64,000 nt of DNA. Source: Lutraria lutraria (Eukaryota > Mollusca > Bivalvia > Venerida > Mactridae). The notes below the pieces were generated by a model that was given only the letters and a program-made list of their open reading frames with translations, was not told the origin of the DNA and did not search any database. Position 1 is the first letter of the stretch. Every line of letters begins with the position of its first letter. Shown piece by piece: positions 23,641-34,212 of the stretch. Where the stretch lies: NCBI GenBank assembly GCA_964023205.1, contig OZ026844.1, forward strand, positions 15,114,790-15,178,789, given 5' to 3'. A program made the translations under genes and the position numbers.

Positions 23641-24316
23641 AGGTTTGTTTATTTCTGTTGTACTTAATTTATAGGGCATGTCACTGACATTAGAATGATA
23701 TAGAACTACTGGATTAAAAGACATTAAAAGAAATGAATATTACAGAAGGAATGTTATTGTGGTCATTGCCATTATATAAATAATAAGGACAGCATATGAC
23801 ATGAATATTTAAAAGTGGCAATCTGAAAATTTAAAAATTCTGGTAACAATTTTTTGTTTGTGATGCTTTAATGATAAGAGTACAGTGTATCACAATTCTG
23901 ATGCCAATGTTATAAGCCCCAGGCCTTAGGTATACCTTTATGTTGACATGTACCTTTATGTGAGTAGAAGACCTTAACATTTGGTATTGTTGTCTTGCTA
24001 ACTTTTTTGGCCTAACTGTAACAACAATGTTTAGTACATGTATTTCAATATTGTTACCAAACATATATTTAACACAGATTTCATTTCTGAACCGCTTTTA
24101 TGACAAAACAAGTCACAAATAATTGCTGTGATTATACTTCAAATGGAGACAATTGTTAGACATTTAATGCTCTCTGCCAGTGTGAAAGATCTTAAAGTAT
24201 GAACATGTGTTATTAAGTTGTTTAAATATACATGGAAAGTCAAGTCTAAAGAGTGCAGCCCAGTTGTGAGAAAAATGTTGACACAGTTAGTTGACACATT
24301 GTTTAGTTTGTGTGTT
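23641..24316. other. Intron stretch downstream of the satellite, nothing recognised
   Basis: AT-rich sequence without exon, RNA gene or repeat family that I can support. Confidence 0.4.
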
Positions 24317-24637
24317 TTACTTTGTGAATGTAGGCCAGTTAGTTGGAAATACATTTGTATGTATCCAATTAGTATTGTTTAGATAGCATATGTACTTTGT
24401 AAATGTAGGCCAGTTAGTTGGAAATATGTATCCATGCAATTATTATTGTTCAAATAGCATAAGTTGTACTTTGTGAATGTAGGTCAGTTAGTTGGAAATA
24501 TGTATCCAATTAGTATTGTTTAGATAGCATAAGTTGTATTTTGCAAATGGAGGTCAATTACTTGGAAATATGTAACCAATTTAAAAGTATTGTTCAGATA
24601 GCATAAGTTGTACTTTGTGAATGGAGGTCAATTAGTG
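24317..24637. repeat. Short tandem array, about 4.3 copies of ~75 bp
   Basis: Unit: CTTTGTGAATGTAGGCCAGT, TAGTTGGAAATATGTATCC, AATTAGTATTGTTTAGATAG, CATAAGTTGTA. Copies start near 24,317, 24,393, 24,471 and 24,540, with a partial fifth. Units are moderately diverged, so the array is older than the 54-bp satellite. Confidence 0.75.
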
Positions 24638-24884
24638 ACAAAAATGTCCTAAAAGTGAATTAATACTTGAAAATTGTTAAACTGAACTCACTCAATCAAT
24701 AGTATATGAATATAATTCAAATAATGTCATAAATATGATTAAGATATGTGTTAAAGTAAAGAAAGCATTTACATAAATATACAGTAAGTCCTGAATATTA
24801 TCACTTCATTTTCTTTTTTTATTATTTCTATGTGAATCAAGAATTTTAGACAAAGAGTCATCATCAGGATTTAGTACGCCTTCA

Positions 24885-24965
24885 AAAGGAATTCATGAAA
24901 CTCGGAAAATTTCTTGAACTTTTTTTGCACACTTCATGATTTGTTCATAAAGTAAGAACAACTAT
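24885..24965 (+). repeat. TTCATGAA foldback family, copy 3
   Basis: Contains AAAAGGAATTCATGAAACTC, TTTCTTGAACTTTTTTTGC and CACTTCATGATTTGTTCATA in family order. Terminal inverted arms are decayed. Confidence 0.5.
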
Positions 24966-25419
24966 TTGATCTGCAGGGAATTAATTTCTTGCCGTCCATT
25001 AGGAAACTTTTAAGATTTTCGTCTTCCAATCCTTAGTGTTTAATTGTAACTGAATGTTTGCCCATTGTGTTGTGTGATTTGTGTGTTTAGTTCTGATATT
25101 GAATGAAAACAGTCAAGTCTGCAAGTTTATGGATTAAGCTTTGTCTGTCACTTTGTGTAGACTGACTTACTACTGTATTTCTTGATGTACCATATATCTG
25201 TTGTATGTTCACGCCATACTTAGTGTGATCCTGGTATGGACTTTAGATGGTCTTCCTGTTCCAATCTTATCAGTCCAGACTGAATCTGCTGAAACACAAT
25301 GGTCGCTGCAACTTGAATATCAGATCAGTGCAGAACTGTTAATCTAATGGTCTCCTTTTCATTTGGGGTTTAATTATCATAATGTACCAACAGCAAGGGT
25401 CAATTTTTTTACCTTTAAC

Positions 25420-25595
25420 AGCCGTGGAAGACCTCACCTGTACGTCTGCTTGGCACCATCAACACCCATAAGCTTATAGCATGTCAGCTTCTTCATTGAG
25501 AAAAAATGTCTGCTTCTAGGTGGGGTTCAAACTAAAAGCAGTGAGGGGGTAGTGGTAACTAGACCGATACCATATCCATTTGACAATGGAGGCCG
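25420..25595 (-). mobile_element. SINE remnant, minus strand
   Basis: On the minus strand it shows a tRNA-like head with TAGTTACCACTACCCCCTC and a decayed B box (AGTTTGAACCCCACC), then a body related to the remnant at 5,490-5,725. Sits in the RXYLT1 intron. Confidence 0.45.
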
Positions 25596-27118
25596 GGCCC
25601 CTCCATATCTAATGCTGTCTAGTATATTTAATAAGAACTTGTATCACTGCAGAATTACCTTGTATAATCTAAGATAAACCTTCTGTGTCACTTATCTCTT
25701 ATCTCACTAATTTGTGTACTGGAATTTATTTGTTTAGTTGTGAAGAATTAATTGTTTGGTTGTCAGGCTATGTTACCATGGTTACTGAGTATAAACCAAA
25801 TTCAGTCAAAACCTTATCCAAGATAAATACTGTTAATAAAAGGTTTAAAAGCAAGCACAAGAGAAGACTAGTAATTAACTACATCCTCTGTTAATCACAT
25901 TAGTGCTAGTTCTTCATATTCCATTAACGTTAGATGATACGTAACTGCCTCTTAAATAGCTTTATAAATTTCTATTCCGTGTACACAATATTAAGGGCTG
26001 TTCGTTGTATAATTTTGTCATTCAGGAAGCTTTCATTCTTAATTCCTACTAATTGTCTTTCAATTATAACTAATGACATTTTTTTCCAAATATGGTCAGA
26101 AAGCTTAAATCTGTCTGGACTGTGGCTTATATTAGCTGAATTGTTAAACCATCAGGAAATGAGTACACCAGTGGAAATTATTCTGTTAGGGCAATGCGGT
26201 GGAACAATGAATGGATAATGAATGGACAGTGAATGGATGAGTCGATTCGTAGACTGTAGACATCAATGATATGTTGAGTGGAAACTGTAGACATTGTTAG
26301 TGTTATAATCATGGCTGATAGATGAAATGCTAACAATATTGCAATTATATGATTATTATAACGGAACAAAAACACTTCCTATGATTGTAAGGACAAACAT
26401 TTGTGAACTATTTTGAAATGTCTCCTTGAAGAACTAGGTAGTTGGTTAATTTGAAACTTGTTTTGCATGTCAAGCTAGCTCTTGAAATGCTCTTGTTTCT
26501 ATCAAGGTGAACTCCTTCACTGTTACGTCTCAAAAAGTTTCAAATGACTCTGAGTGTTGGTGCTATGTATAACCCCAGACATAAAAAGGGACAATGTTTA
26601 ATTCTTTGTAATAGAATCTGCACATACATGCCTTTGTATCACTGCCCAACATCACAACATCATTACATATTTGTCTACATGGAAAGTATATGCAAATGTA
26701 TCTTCTATTTGTCTATAACCCTTAACTTAGTCTAATCGAATCCTGGATGTTTAAAGATAAATTTACTCACAGTGTCAGTGCACTTCATTGATTTGAAAAC
26801 CTTAACCCTTACCCTAGGACACAAGAGAAACAACTGTATTTTGATAATATTTTGATATATGGACTTAAAGTGATAGCCAGAATACATACTTACACAACAC
26901 AATGCTTTATATGTATGTGGCTTGAATCCAGCAGAAAAATTAACCCTTTTCCTCAACATTCTTAGATATGCCATGATCCACAGGACAGTGTCAGTCAAAA
27001 TAAGTTTTCAGATTCTACCTGGTCATTGTACAACCTGATCTCTACCTTACATAATATACATACACTTACCATCATAATTTATAAACACATAAACAATTTA
27101 TTCTCTTTGTATTTTCAG
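25596..27118. other. RXYLT1 intron end, nothing recognised
   Basis: No repeat family or exon found. The segment ends in the pyrimidine-rich acceptor TTCTCTTTGTATTTTCAG at 27,101-27,118. Confidence 0.5.
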
Positions 27119-27423
27119 ATTCCGCACTGGACCCGGTGTTGTCCCGGACCAGGTGCCAAAAACTACAGAAAATCTATTGCTCATACTGAATGGCCGGGAA
27201 CCAGAGAAAGTTTCGTTTGCTCAGATGTGGCTCAAGTCTCTACAAAATCTGTCTCAACTTCACATGTTGGTCTCATGTTGTTAGGCAACGAACAGTGCAA
27301 TAATTCCTGGCTGCAGCCATTTATGCATTACAATGGTGGTTTGGTGAAGTTTGTATTCCTTGTGTATGACAGTCCAGACATCGACAATATTCATTTCTTC
27401 CAATGGCCTCTAGGAGTTGCCAC
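27119..27423 (+). CDS. RXYLT1: RXYLT1 (TMEM5) exon with one-base frame break
   Basis: Continues the enzyme from the 15,750 exon. From 27,120 the frame reads FRTGPGVVPDQVPK, LLLILNGREPEKVSF and NLSQLHMLV, then meets TAG at 27,282. From 27,275 the frame two bases over reads MLLGNEQCNNSWLQPF, FVFLVYDSPDID and FFQWPLGVAT. Vertebrate RXYLT1 has these blocks in this order in one frame (LILNGRE, then VVLLGNEHC, then IIYDSPW, then FQWPLGVATY), so about one base is missing near 27,270-27,275. The likeliest donor is AC|GTACGT at 27,424, which leaves phase 2 like the other junctions; a weaker alternative is at 27,428. Splice sites are intact and there is no other stop. This could be a sequencing indel or a real lesion. 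Confidence 0.85.
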
Positions 27424-28594
27424 GTACGTCTTGTAAAATTTCTAATTAATTCTGACTGACACAATTAATTGTTGAATTAAAGGTGCTGTTTTGATGCTCA
27501 CAATGGAATTTGCACCAAGGTTTTATGATTGACGACTAATTTTAGCAATATCATGAAATTGTAACTGGTTCTTTATCACATAAAATGGGAATGAAATTTC
27601 ACCAGCCTCGAATGAAAGTTAATTTGTTTGTGAAACATCAATTCTTGGATGTCAGTTTGCTCTCTTGTGTGTGTTTTTAACGCTGGAGGACTGATTTTAA
27701 GAGAGAGATGAAATATTATTTGTTAGTTGCAGTGTCTCCAATATTTTTGTCAAGTTCTCTTAGTGTTAAAAAAAAATAAGAATCAAATTTGTTCCGTTAA
27801 AACTGGAAACCACACAGTACTTCAGCTTTTTTCTGGAAAAAAAATAAAAGCACATGTTATGCACAATGATTAATTGTCTTGTTTTGTGCATTCTGAAATA
27901 GCTTGTGAGCTTGCTGTTGCATTTTTATGTCCTTTCAATGTNNNNNNNNNNNNNNNNNNNNNNNNNNNNNNNNNNNNNNNNNNNNNNNNNNNNNNNNNNN
28001 NNNNNNNNNNNNNNNNNNNNNNNNNNNNNNNNNNNNNNNNNNNNNNNNNNNNNNNNNNNNNNNNNNNNNNNNNNNNNNNNNNNNNNNNNNNNNNNNNNNN
28101 NNNNNNNNNNNNNNNNNNNNNNNNNNNNNNNNNNNNNNNNNGCATTAGGCCTAAAAAATTTTGGTTACATGTTCATTAAAAATAGGGTTGGTAGGGGATT
28201 TTTTTGTTATTCTTGGAGTGGTAAAACAACAACAAAGTGGATGTAACTTTCCTTGGGCCTAATAAAAAATCAAGGCTCACAGGAAAAATTAGGATTACCT
28301 GAAACAAATTACTTTCTTGCATAAACCTTAAGAGAGTTAGATATATTATTACTTTAATTACACCATTACATATTTAAATTCCATTTGTTGCGTAATATTT
28401 GTACTATGTGGTATTGTTATATCAGACATGATAATGAAGAAGGGAAAGAACTGTATTGTCATACTTTCTCTAATAATCGAAAAGTTACGTCCCTTTAAGT
28501 AGAATATGATCTGTTTGACTTTTTCTTTGATTTCTTCTCTTTTTATTCTAATATGTCATTTTGCTGAAACCTTATTTTTATTTTAATCTTCCAG
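27424..28594. other. RXYLT1 intron region with missing exon
   Basis: Family knowledge predicts about 55 residues between GVAT and WSPLETT (vertebrate block around YRNFPVVEASWS to REH). No such coding block is visible on either side of the N run, so the exon is probably inside the gap, or lost. Confidence 0.5.
27942..28141. other. Assembly gap (200 N)
   Basis: Exactly 200 undetermined bases. A round number like this is usually a placeholder, so the true length is unknown. Frames called across it are meaningless. Confidence 0.99.
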
Positions 28595-29008
28595 ATGGTC
28601 ACCATTGGAGACAACAAATACGAGAGAAGATTTCATACAAGCATTATCCCAGAGTGATCTCACGCTAAATCCTGTCGGACAGAATACCGAGTGTTATAGA
28701 ATCTATGAAGCCATAGCTTATGGTTCCATTCCAGTCATAGAGGATGTGATGACCCCTGGGCATTGTGGGAAATCCAAAGTTTCTGATTCAGTTCCATTAC
28801 GTCTGCTCAAAGAAAATAATGCGCCAGTTTTTTATGTAAAAGACTGGAAAGAATTGACTAATATTCTTAAAAATGAGAATCTCTCAGACATGGTGATAAA
28901 GTTAAGAGAAGACGTGATATTCTTCTATGGTATGAAAGTTTTAAATCCAAAATGAGACAACAATTTATTGAAGTGGTTAGTAAGAAATTTTTTGGCGTGA
29001 AAAGATAA
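28595..29008 (+). CDS. RXYLT1: RXYLT1 (TMEM5) terminal exon with one-base frame break
   Basis: C-terminal catalytic part. The acceptor TTTTAATCTTCCAG ends at 28,594; one A completes a phase-2 codon, then WSPLETTNTREDFIQAL and SDLTLNPVGQNTECYRIYEA, GSIPVIEDVMTPGHCG, APVFYVKDWKEL. This closely tracks vertebrate RXYLT1 (SDLTLCPVG, NTECYRIYEA, GSIPVVEDVMT, NWKEL), and the P.G..E.YRIYEA...GSIPV pattern recalls exostosin-type glycosyltransferases. The frame from 28,596 stops at 28,953-28,955. After about 28,902 the next frame over reads KRRRDILLWYESFKSKM and ends at TAA 29,006-29,008, matching the vertebrate C-terminus (RRKMLLQWYQHFK). So one base appears lost near 28,902-28,908. Taken as read, the protein would end in about 17 unrelated residues. 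Confidence 0.88.
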
Positions 29009-29316
29009 TGAAAGATTTTATTTTTAGATATATTTTCTAAATGTTGATAAATCTGAATGAATATGTTGTTATTTATTAACATTGTTATCTCCCTTTGAAT
29101 GTTCTCTGTTCTATTGGACTGACAATGACTCTGTTGTTATATTGAGTTTGATAAACAAGTCATGTACTATCTTTATATTCCAACTTAATTTATTAAACTT
29201 AAATCAAGTGAAGTTGCCTATGTTATATTGTAAATCAATTATTAATGTATTTGTTGGTTCTGTGGTACAATATGACCAAATAAATATATATACCTTAATA
29301 CAACAATACTGTAGTT
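29009..29316 (+). other. Probable RXYLT1 3' untranslated region
   Basis: AT-rich, no coding signal. The first canonical AATAAA after the stop is at 29,279, so the transcript probably ends shortly before or within the MITE at 29,317. Confidence 0.45.
29279..29284 (+). promoter_or_regulatory. Candidate polyadenylation signal for RXYLT1
   Basis: AATAAA, about 270 bp after the restored-frame stop. It is the first canonical hexamer downstream. No transcript evidence available. Confidence 0.4.
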
Positions 29317-29470
29317 CAGTCACACCTGTGTTAGCAGCCACCTCCAAATAAAGGCCAACCTGAATGAAGATCATTTTTAGAAAAAGTTCATAGACTATTT
29401 AGAATAAAATATTCTACAAATAAAGGCCACTGTCAATAAAGGCCACATGTGTTCCCAGGTTTGTTTGTAT
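29317..29470 (-). mobile_element. MITE, CAGTCAAACCTG family, copy 2
   Basis: Starts CAGTCACACCTGTGTTAGCA then GCCACCTCCAAATAAAGGCC, the reverse complement of the right half of the copy at 236-416. Its other end is a decayed CCCAGGTTTGTTTGTA. Located just past the putative RXYLT1 polyadenylation signal. Confidence 0.55.
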
Positions 29471-29706
29471 ACAACTTAGTTAATGTGTACATTGTTGTTT
29501 AATATACCTCAGGTGATAATCTGTAGAATTATTCATTCACCAAACATGATGCATTTGTTGATGTACCTGATGTTATTTTGTATGACTGAATATTTTTTAA
29601 TAACTCTGTACACAGTTTACCTGGCATGGAATTCACACTTCTCGTTAAGTTCATGTGGGAAGATAGCGTATGACAATATTTCAATTCCACCGTACATGGT
29701 GTTTTT

Positions 29707-30668
29707 AGCTTACATGTCACAAAGTGACAGGTTGAGCTTTTAGGATCAGTCTCCGTCAGGCGTCGTGCGGTGTGCGTCATGCGTCGTCAAACTTAACCTT
29801 GTGAACACACTAGGGGCCACATTTTTAACTCAATTTTAGCAAAACTGGGTCAGAATGTTAATATTGACAAAATCTCAGCCGAGTTCAATATTGGGCGATT
29901 TTGGATGAAAAACTAGGTCACAAGGGCCAAATAAGGGAAAACCTTGTGAACACTTTAGAAATCACTGTTTTGATTGGATCTTTAGAATGTTTATTTCAAT
30001 AATATGTAGGTCTAGTTTGATAATGGGTCATTTCCGGTCAAAAACCAGGTCACTAGGGTAAATTGCTGGAAAACCTTGTGAACACTCTAGAAGTCACTGG
30101 TTTTGATTGGATGATCATGAAACCTTGTCAGAATGTTTGTCTTCATAATATCTTGGACGAGTTCGAACATGGTTGCTAGGTCAAATTTTATGAAAAACCA
30201 TGTTAACACTGTAGATTTCACAGTTTTAATTGGAACTTCACCAAACTTTGTTAAATTGTTTGTTTTAATGAGATAAACGTTAAGTTTAAATATGGGTCAT
30301 CTAGGGTCAAATCATAGGAAAACCTTAATAATACTGTAGATGTCAAATTTTAATTGTATCTTCACCAAACCTTGTCAGAATGTTTGTCTTAATGATATGT
30401 AAGACAAATTCGAACATAGGTCATCTGGGGTCAAAAACTAGGTCACAAGGTCAAATCTTAGGAAAACTTTGTCTATGCTGTAGTTTTCATGGTTTTGATT
30501 TGATCTTCACCAAATTTTGTCAGAATGTTTGTCTTATTTATATGTGGGACAAGTTCCAACATGGGTCATCTGGGGTCAAAAACTAGGTCACCAGTTCAAA
30601 CCAAAGTTTTAATGAGTGAACAGTGATTGTCATGTGAGCGATATAGGGCCATCTTGGCCCTATTGTTA
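29707..30668 (+). mobile_element. Hairpin-ended dispersed repeat with internal ~120-150-bp periodicity
   Basis: Begins with a hairpin: AGCT, then TGTCAC-AAA-GTGACA (29,715-29,729), then GAGCT. Ends with AGGGCC-ATCTT-GGCCCT (30,645-30,661). Inside, 'ACCTTGTGAACAC', 'TTTTGATTGGATCTTCA', 'CTTGTCAGAATGTTTGTCTT' and 'GGTCAAAAACTAGGTCAC' recur several times. I know this type from bivalve genomes as a very abundant repeat. It has no coding capacity here. Confidence 0.65.
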
Positions 30669-32918
30669 TGATATATTACAAGCAATGAAATGAACCAGAC
30701 TTCAAAGGCCCTGCTTAAATCTCATATTTTGTGTTTTCTATAATCTCAAGTTAGTACAAGATCATACAATTTTTAATATAGTTTTCTGTTTGCGAGTTTA
30801 TTTATATCAACATAGTACTTCACAAAAAATTGTAACAAAAAGTTTATTCAGTTAAAAGTTAAGTACCCAAAATGAGATTTGATCTGTGAGACTAATCTCA
30901 AGTTATATTACTTTTTACCCTGTGCTATCTGGTGATATGTTTCTATCATTCCATATGCAGTTGCCAACTTCCCTGTATAATTTGTTATTCAGGGATTGGG
31001 GGTATGTTACTTTGGTTTTAATATTAACCTAACCCTGTGTGACCTCCAAACATGTACTTAAGCCAGCTCCCTGTGACCTTCAAACATGTGCTTCAGCAAG
31101 CTCATTGTGACTACTTGATCAACAGTCCTATACTTTCCTGACTAAAATGAGCTGAGCTGACGTTTGCCCAATATGGCTGTGTGTATTCCATACTAGGTAA
31201 ATTGCACACAAAATTACAAATGTATTCTATCAAGTACACAAATATGAAGTATTACTTTCACTTTAGTTTTGTATTGAAATACCAGTACCTGAAGGTTGAT
31301 ACAACAGCTTATTATCTTATTATTTTACTTGATTGTAGTTATATATAATACACCTAAATAACAATTGTATTTATATAATGTTATTTTCATGTGATTTTAG
31401 ATTTCTATGAGCTGATCTTTTTCCAGTTTTATGTATTAAAGACAATTTTTTTTATAAAAGATATTTGCTCATATTGTATTACCTTGTTGTTATTTAATGA
31501 AGTGATTTATGCTTAAAAGTCATACACAAGTTGTTTTATACTCATGTTTGACTGTTTGTATTAAACTTGCATTGATTTCAGACTTGTAGACACAATTTTT
31601 TTACTTTCATCCATGAATTCATGGACATTTTCTTGCATTTATCTTATTTTGAAGATGATCTGTGATTATGATGGGTGAATCTGGACCAGTGCCAAAATTG
31701 TTCTTAAAATTTAACTTTAAGTAGTTTTGCCGCATTAAACTGACAATTTGTTTCCTTTTAACAACTAAATTTATTCAAATGTGAAAATAAAAATCTTGTT
31801 ATTAATATTTTATGATGTTCACATGCATTTCTGGGAATATAAACAAATTTAAGGGCAATAACTCTGATATAACTGATGCTAGTCAGAAATATAAGAGTAA
31901 TCTCCCCTAAATTGTGAATGTAGTTCTAGTGCTGAATTAAATATAAATCTGTCAGCGTTACTTCACCACTCAAACTACAGTATATCTCAACTACTTTCTT
32001 GAAGTATATTATTATATATTATTGCCTTTTATTTAACAGCAAGTTATAATACTGTCTTTCAAGCTTAAATACATGTAGTTAATGTAGTATTCTTATCTAT
32101 TATATTAGTTCTTTCATGGGAGGGGTTAATGCATATATCAGTATTTATTAAGTCTATTCATAATGTGCTATTAAAAAACTTATTTGACTACATGAAAACC
32201 AATTACTTATATACATGTATGTATGCATAATTACTGCATAATGAACTTAATATACATAATACATGCAAATGCTTTTTTTAGCTGTTGCCATTTTTTTTTG
32301 TAAACTAGCCCTATATGGCCATTGCAGTAAAAGTTGCAAAGATCAATCCAAAAGAATAAAATAAATAGTTGTCCATTCTGTTACCCATGTAAATATTTTT
32401 ACATACACTCTGATGTAGGTGAGAAATATAATTTTCATAAACTTTCTGACAGTAAATATTTGTGCAATTGATGATGTCACCAAAAATATTGTTATACCAG
32501 ACAACCAACATTTTGAACTATTTTTATATTTAGGAATGCTGACTTGATTCAAGAAAGTGTATCTCATTTTGGGAAACTTGTTACCATGGTGAAGCACTTT
32601 TTTTATTTTCTTATTAAGAAACATTTTTGGTCAGCATTTAATGTAGACAGTTGTTGGACATAAATAATCTTAGCACATTTAAGTCCACTTTTTTATCAAT
32701 TGTGGCTTTTCAGACATCAGGCATTTTTTGCACCATTCTGTTATTATTCTAAAGTATTAATCTGTAGACATACTTAAACTTAAAAACTTCTTGATGAAGA
32801 TTTATCTGTGTGATTGGTAGACCATGATTTCTGGTTCAGTTAAGATCTAGTTACTCATGTGCTTAGAAATATGGTGATGGTTTATGTAGTATAATAGTTC
32901 CTGTTTACTAGAGCAGTA
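30669..32918. other. Non-coding stretch, nothing recognised
   Basis: Very AT-rich sequence. A near-duplicated phrase ('CCCTGTGACCTTCAAACATG') at 31,040-31,090 is the only local repeat noted. Minus-strand frames at 32,311-32,624 show no family features. Confidence 0.4.
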
Positions 32919-33095
32919 CAGTGCAACCTCTCCAGAGTGAACCTCTCTTGAGCAACAACCTCCTTTAATCAACAGCATGATTTTTCCCCACTGTACACTT
33001 TAACTATTAATTTAACCTTCTTTTGAGCAACAGCATCTCAACAACAGCATAATTTTGCTACTCCCAAAGGATGTTGCTTTGGAGAGGTTGCACTG
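32919..33095 (+). mobile_element. MITE, CAGTGCAACCTCTCC family, intact copy
   Basis: Terminal inverted repeats CAGTGCAACCTCTCCA and its complement, TA on both sides (32,917-32,918; 33,096-33,097). The interior aligns with 15,366-15,547 over its full length, for example 'CTCTTGAGCAACAACCTCC'. Confidence 0.75.
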
Positions 33096-33177
33096 TATAT
33101 ACATGTAGTTGTATGTGTGAGTTGTACATATTTGGATATGGTTGAGTGTTTGGAGAAGATGGATGATATAACATTTA

Positions 33178-33262
33178 AAAAGGAATTCATGAGATCATGA
33201 ATCTTTCTTGAACTTTTCTTGCATGCTTCATAAATAGTTCATGAAATATGAATAACTCTTTG
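33178..33262 (+). repeat. TTCATGAA foldback family, copy 4
   Basis: AAAGGAATTCATGAGATCAT, TCTTGAACTTTTCTTGCATG and TTCATGAAATATGAATAAC appear in family order. Confidence 0.55.
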
Positions 33263-34212
33263 CCATGGTTGTGTAGTCAACTTGGGAATGTAATTCTAAG
33301 AATGGTTATATAGTAGCAAACAAAACTACAGTAATTTTGTATCTTCTAGATTTTGAATAATCTGCATGGATGTAATGACAACCCTCTCCCAGTAACAATC
33401 AATCTGATTGGTCAGATTAGTTTTATTTGTGTTCACTGATTGGTTAAATATTGTCTTAATTATGAAAACAACACAATCTGATTGGGTGACGTAGACACAG
33501 AGCTCTTGATACATAATACTTGATACACTACTTCTGAATTGTTTTTTGTATCAAATGAAATTTACTGATTAATATTCTGCTTCATTCCACTTGATATTAA
33601 TTATATTCTGTGTGTATGAATTAATCTGCATTAATTTGTTCATCCTATGTATACTTGTAAGGCGTAAAAAATGTTTGTTTATGGTTACCTGACCTAGCCT
33701 AATTTTCCCTTGGACCCTTGAAGTTCACCCACTTTCTCACTCTTTTACCTTTCCACGTGCTTTAAAAAACAATAAAAATTAACATGAAAGAAGTTCCCTT
33801 CCTTGTCTGTTTTAATGAGCAATTGTAACCAGAAATGAACAAATAATTTTTTTACGCCAGACTTGCATACAACGGAAGTTTAAGTTCTGTTTCTTCTTGT
33901 GATGTTAGTTACTAGTATCTGTTGGTGTTACAAATGTTTATCTGGATGTAGATTTTGTTATGTTGTTATTATGAAAATGGGTAAATTTATCATATCAGTG
34001 ATTGATAATAAAACAGTTGACAAATATTTCATTGTTATCTTCTTTTTAAATCAAATATTAAAAATGTGTCGGATGCTCATATTTCATTCACATTGTGTTG
34101 TGCAATGTTCGGTAAATACTTTTTTGTATACACTTCCTATGTAGTAAAGTCACAAATTAGTTTATGTGTTATCATTTCATTGTGTGTATTGTATTTCATT
34201 TCATTGTATTAT
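33263..34212. other. Non-coding stretch, nothing recognised
   Basis: AT-rich, with no gene or repeat family recognised. It leads directly into the 40-bp satellite. Confidence 0.4.

Noticed and set aside
27870..28246. Frames running through 27,942-28,141
   Set aside because: They consist mostly of undetermined bases in the assembly gap.
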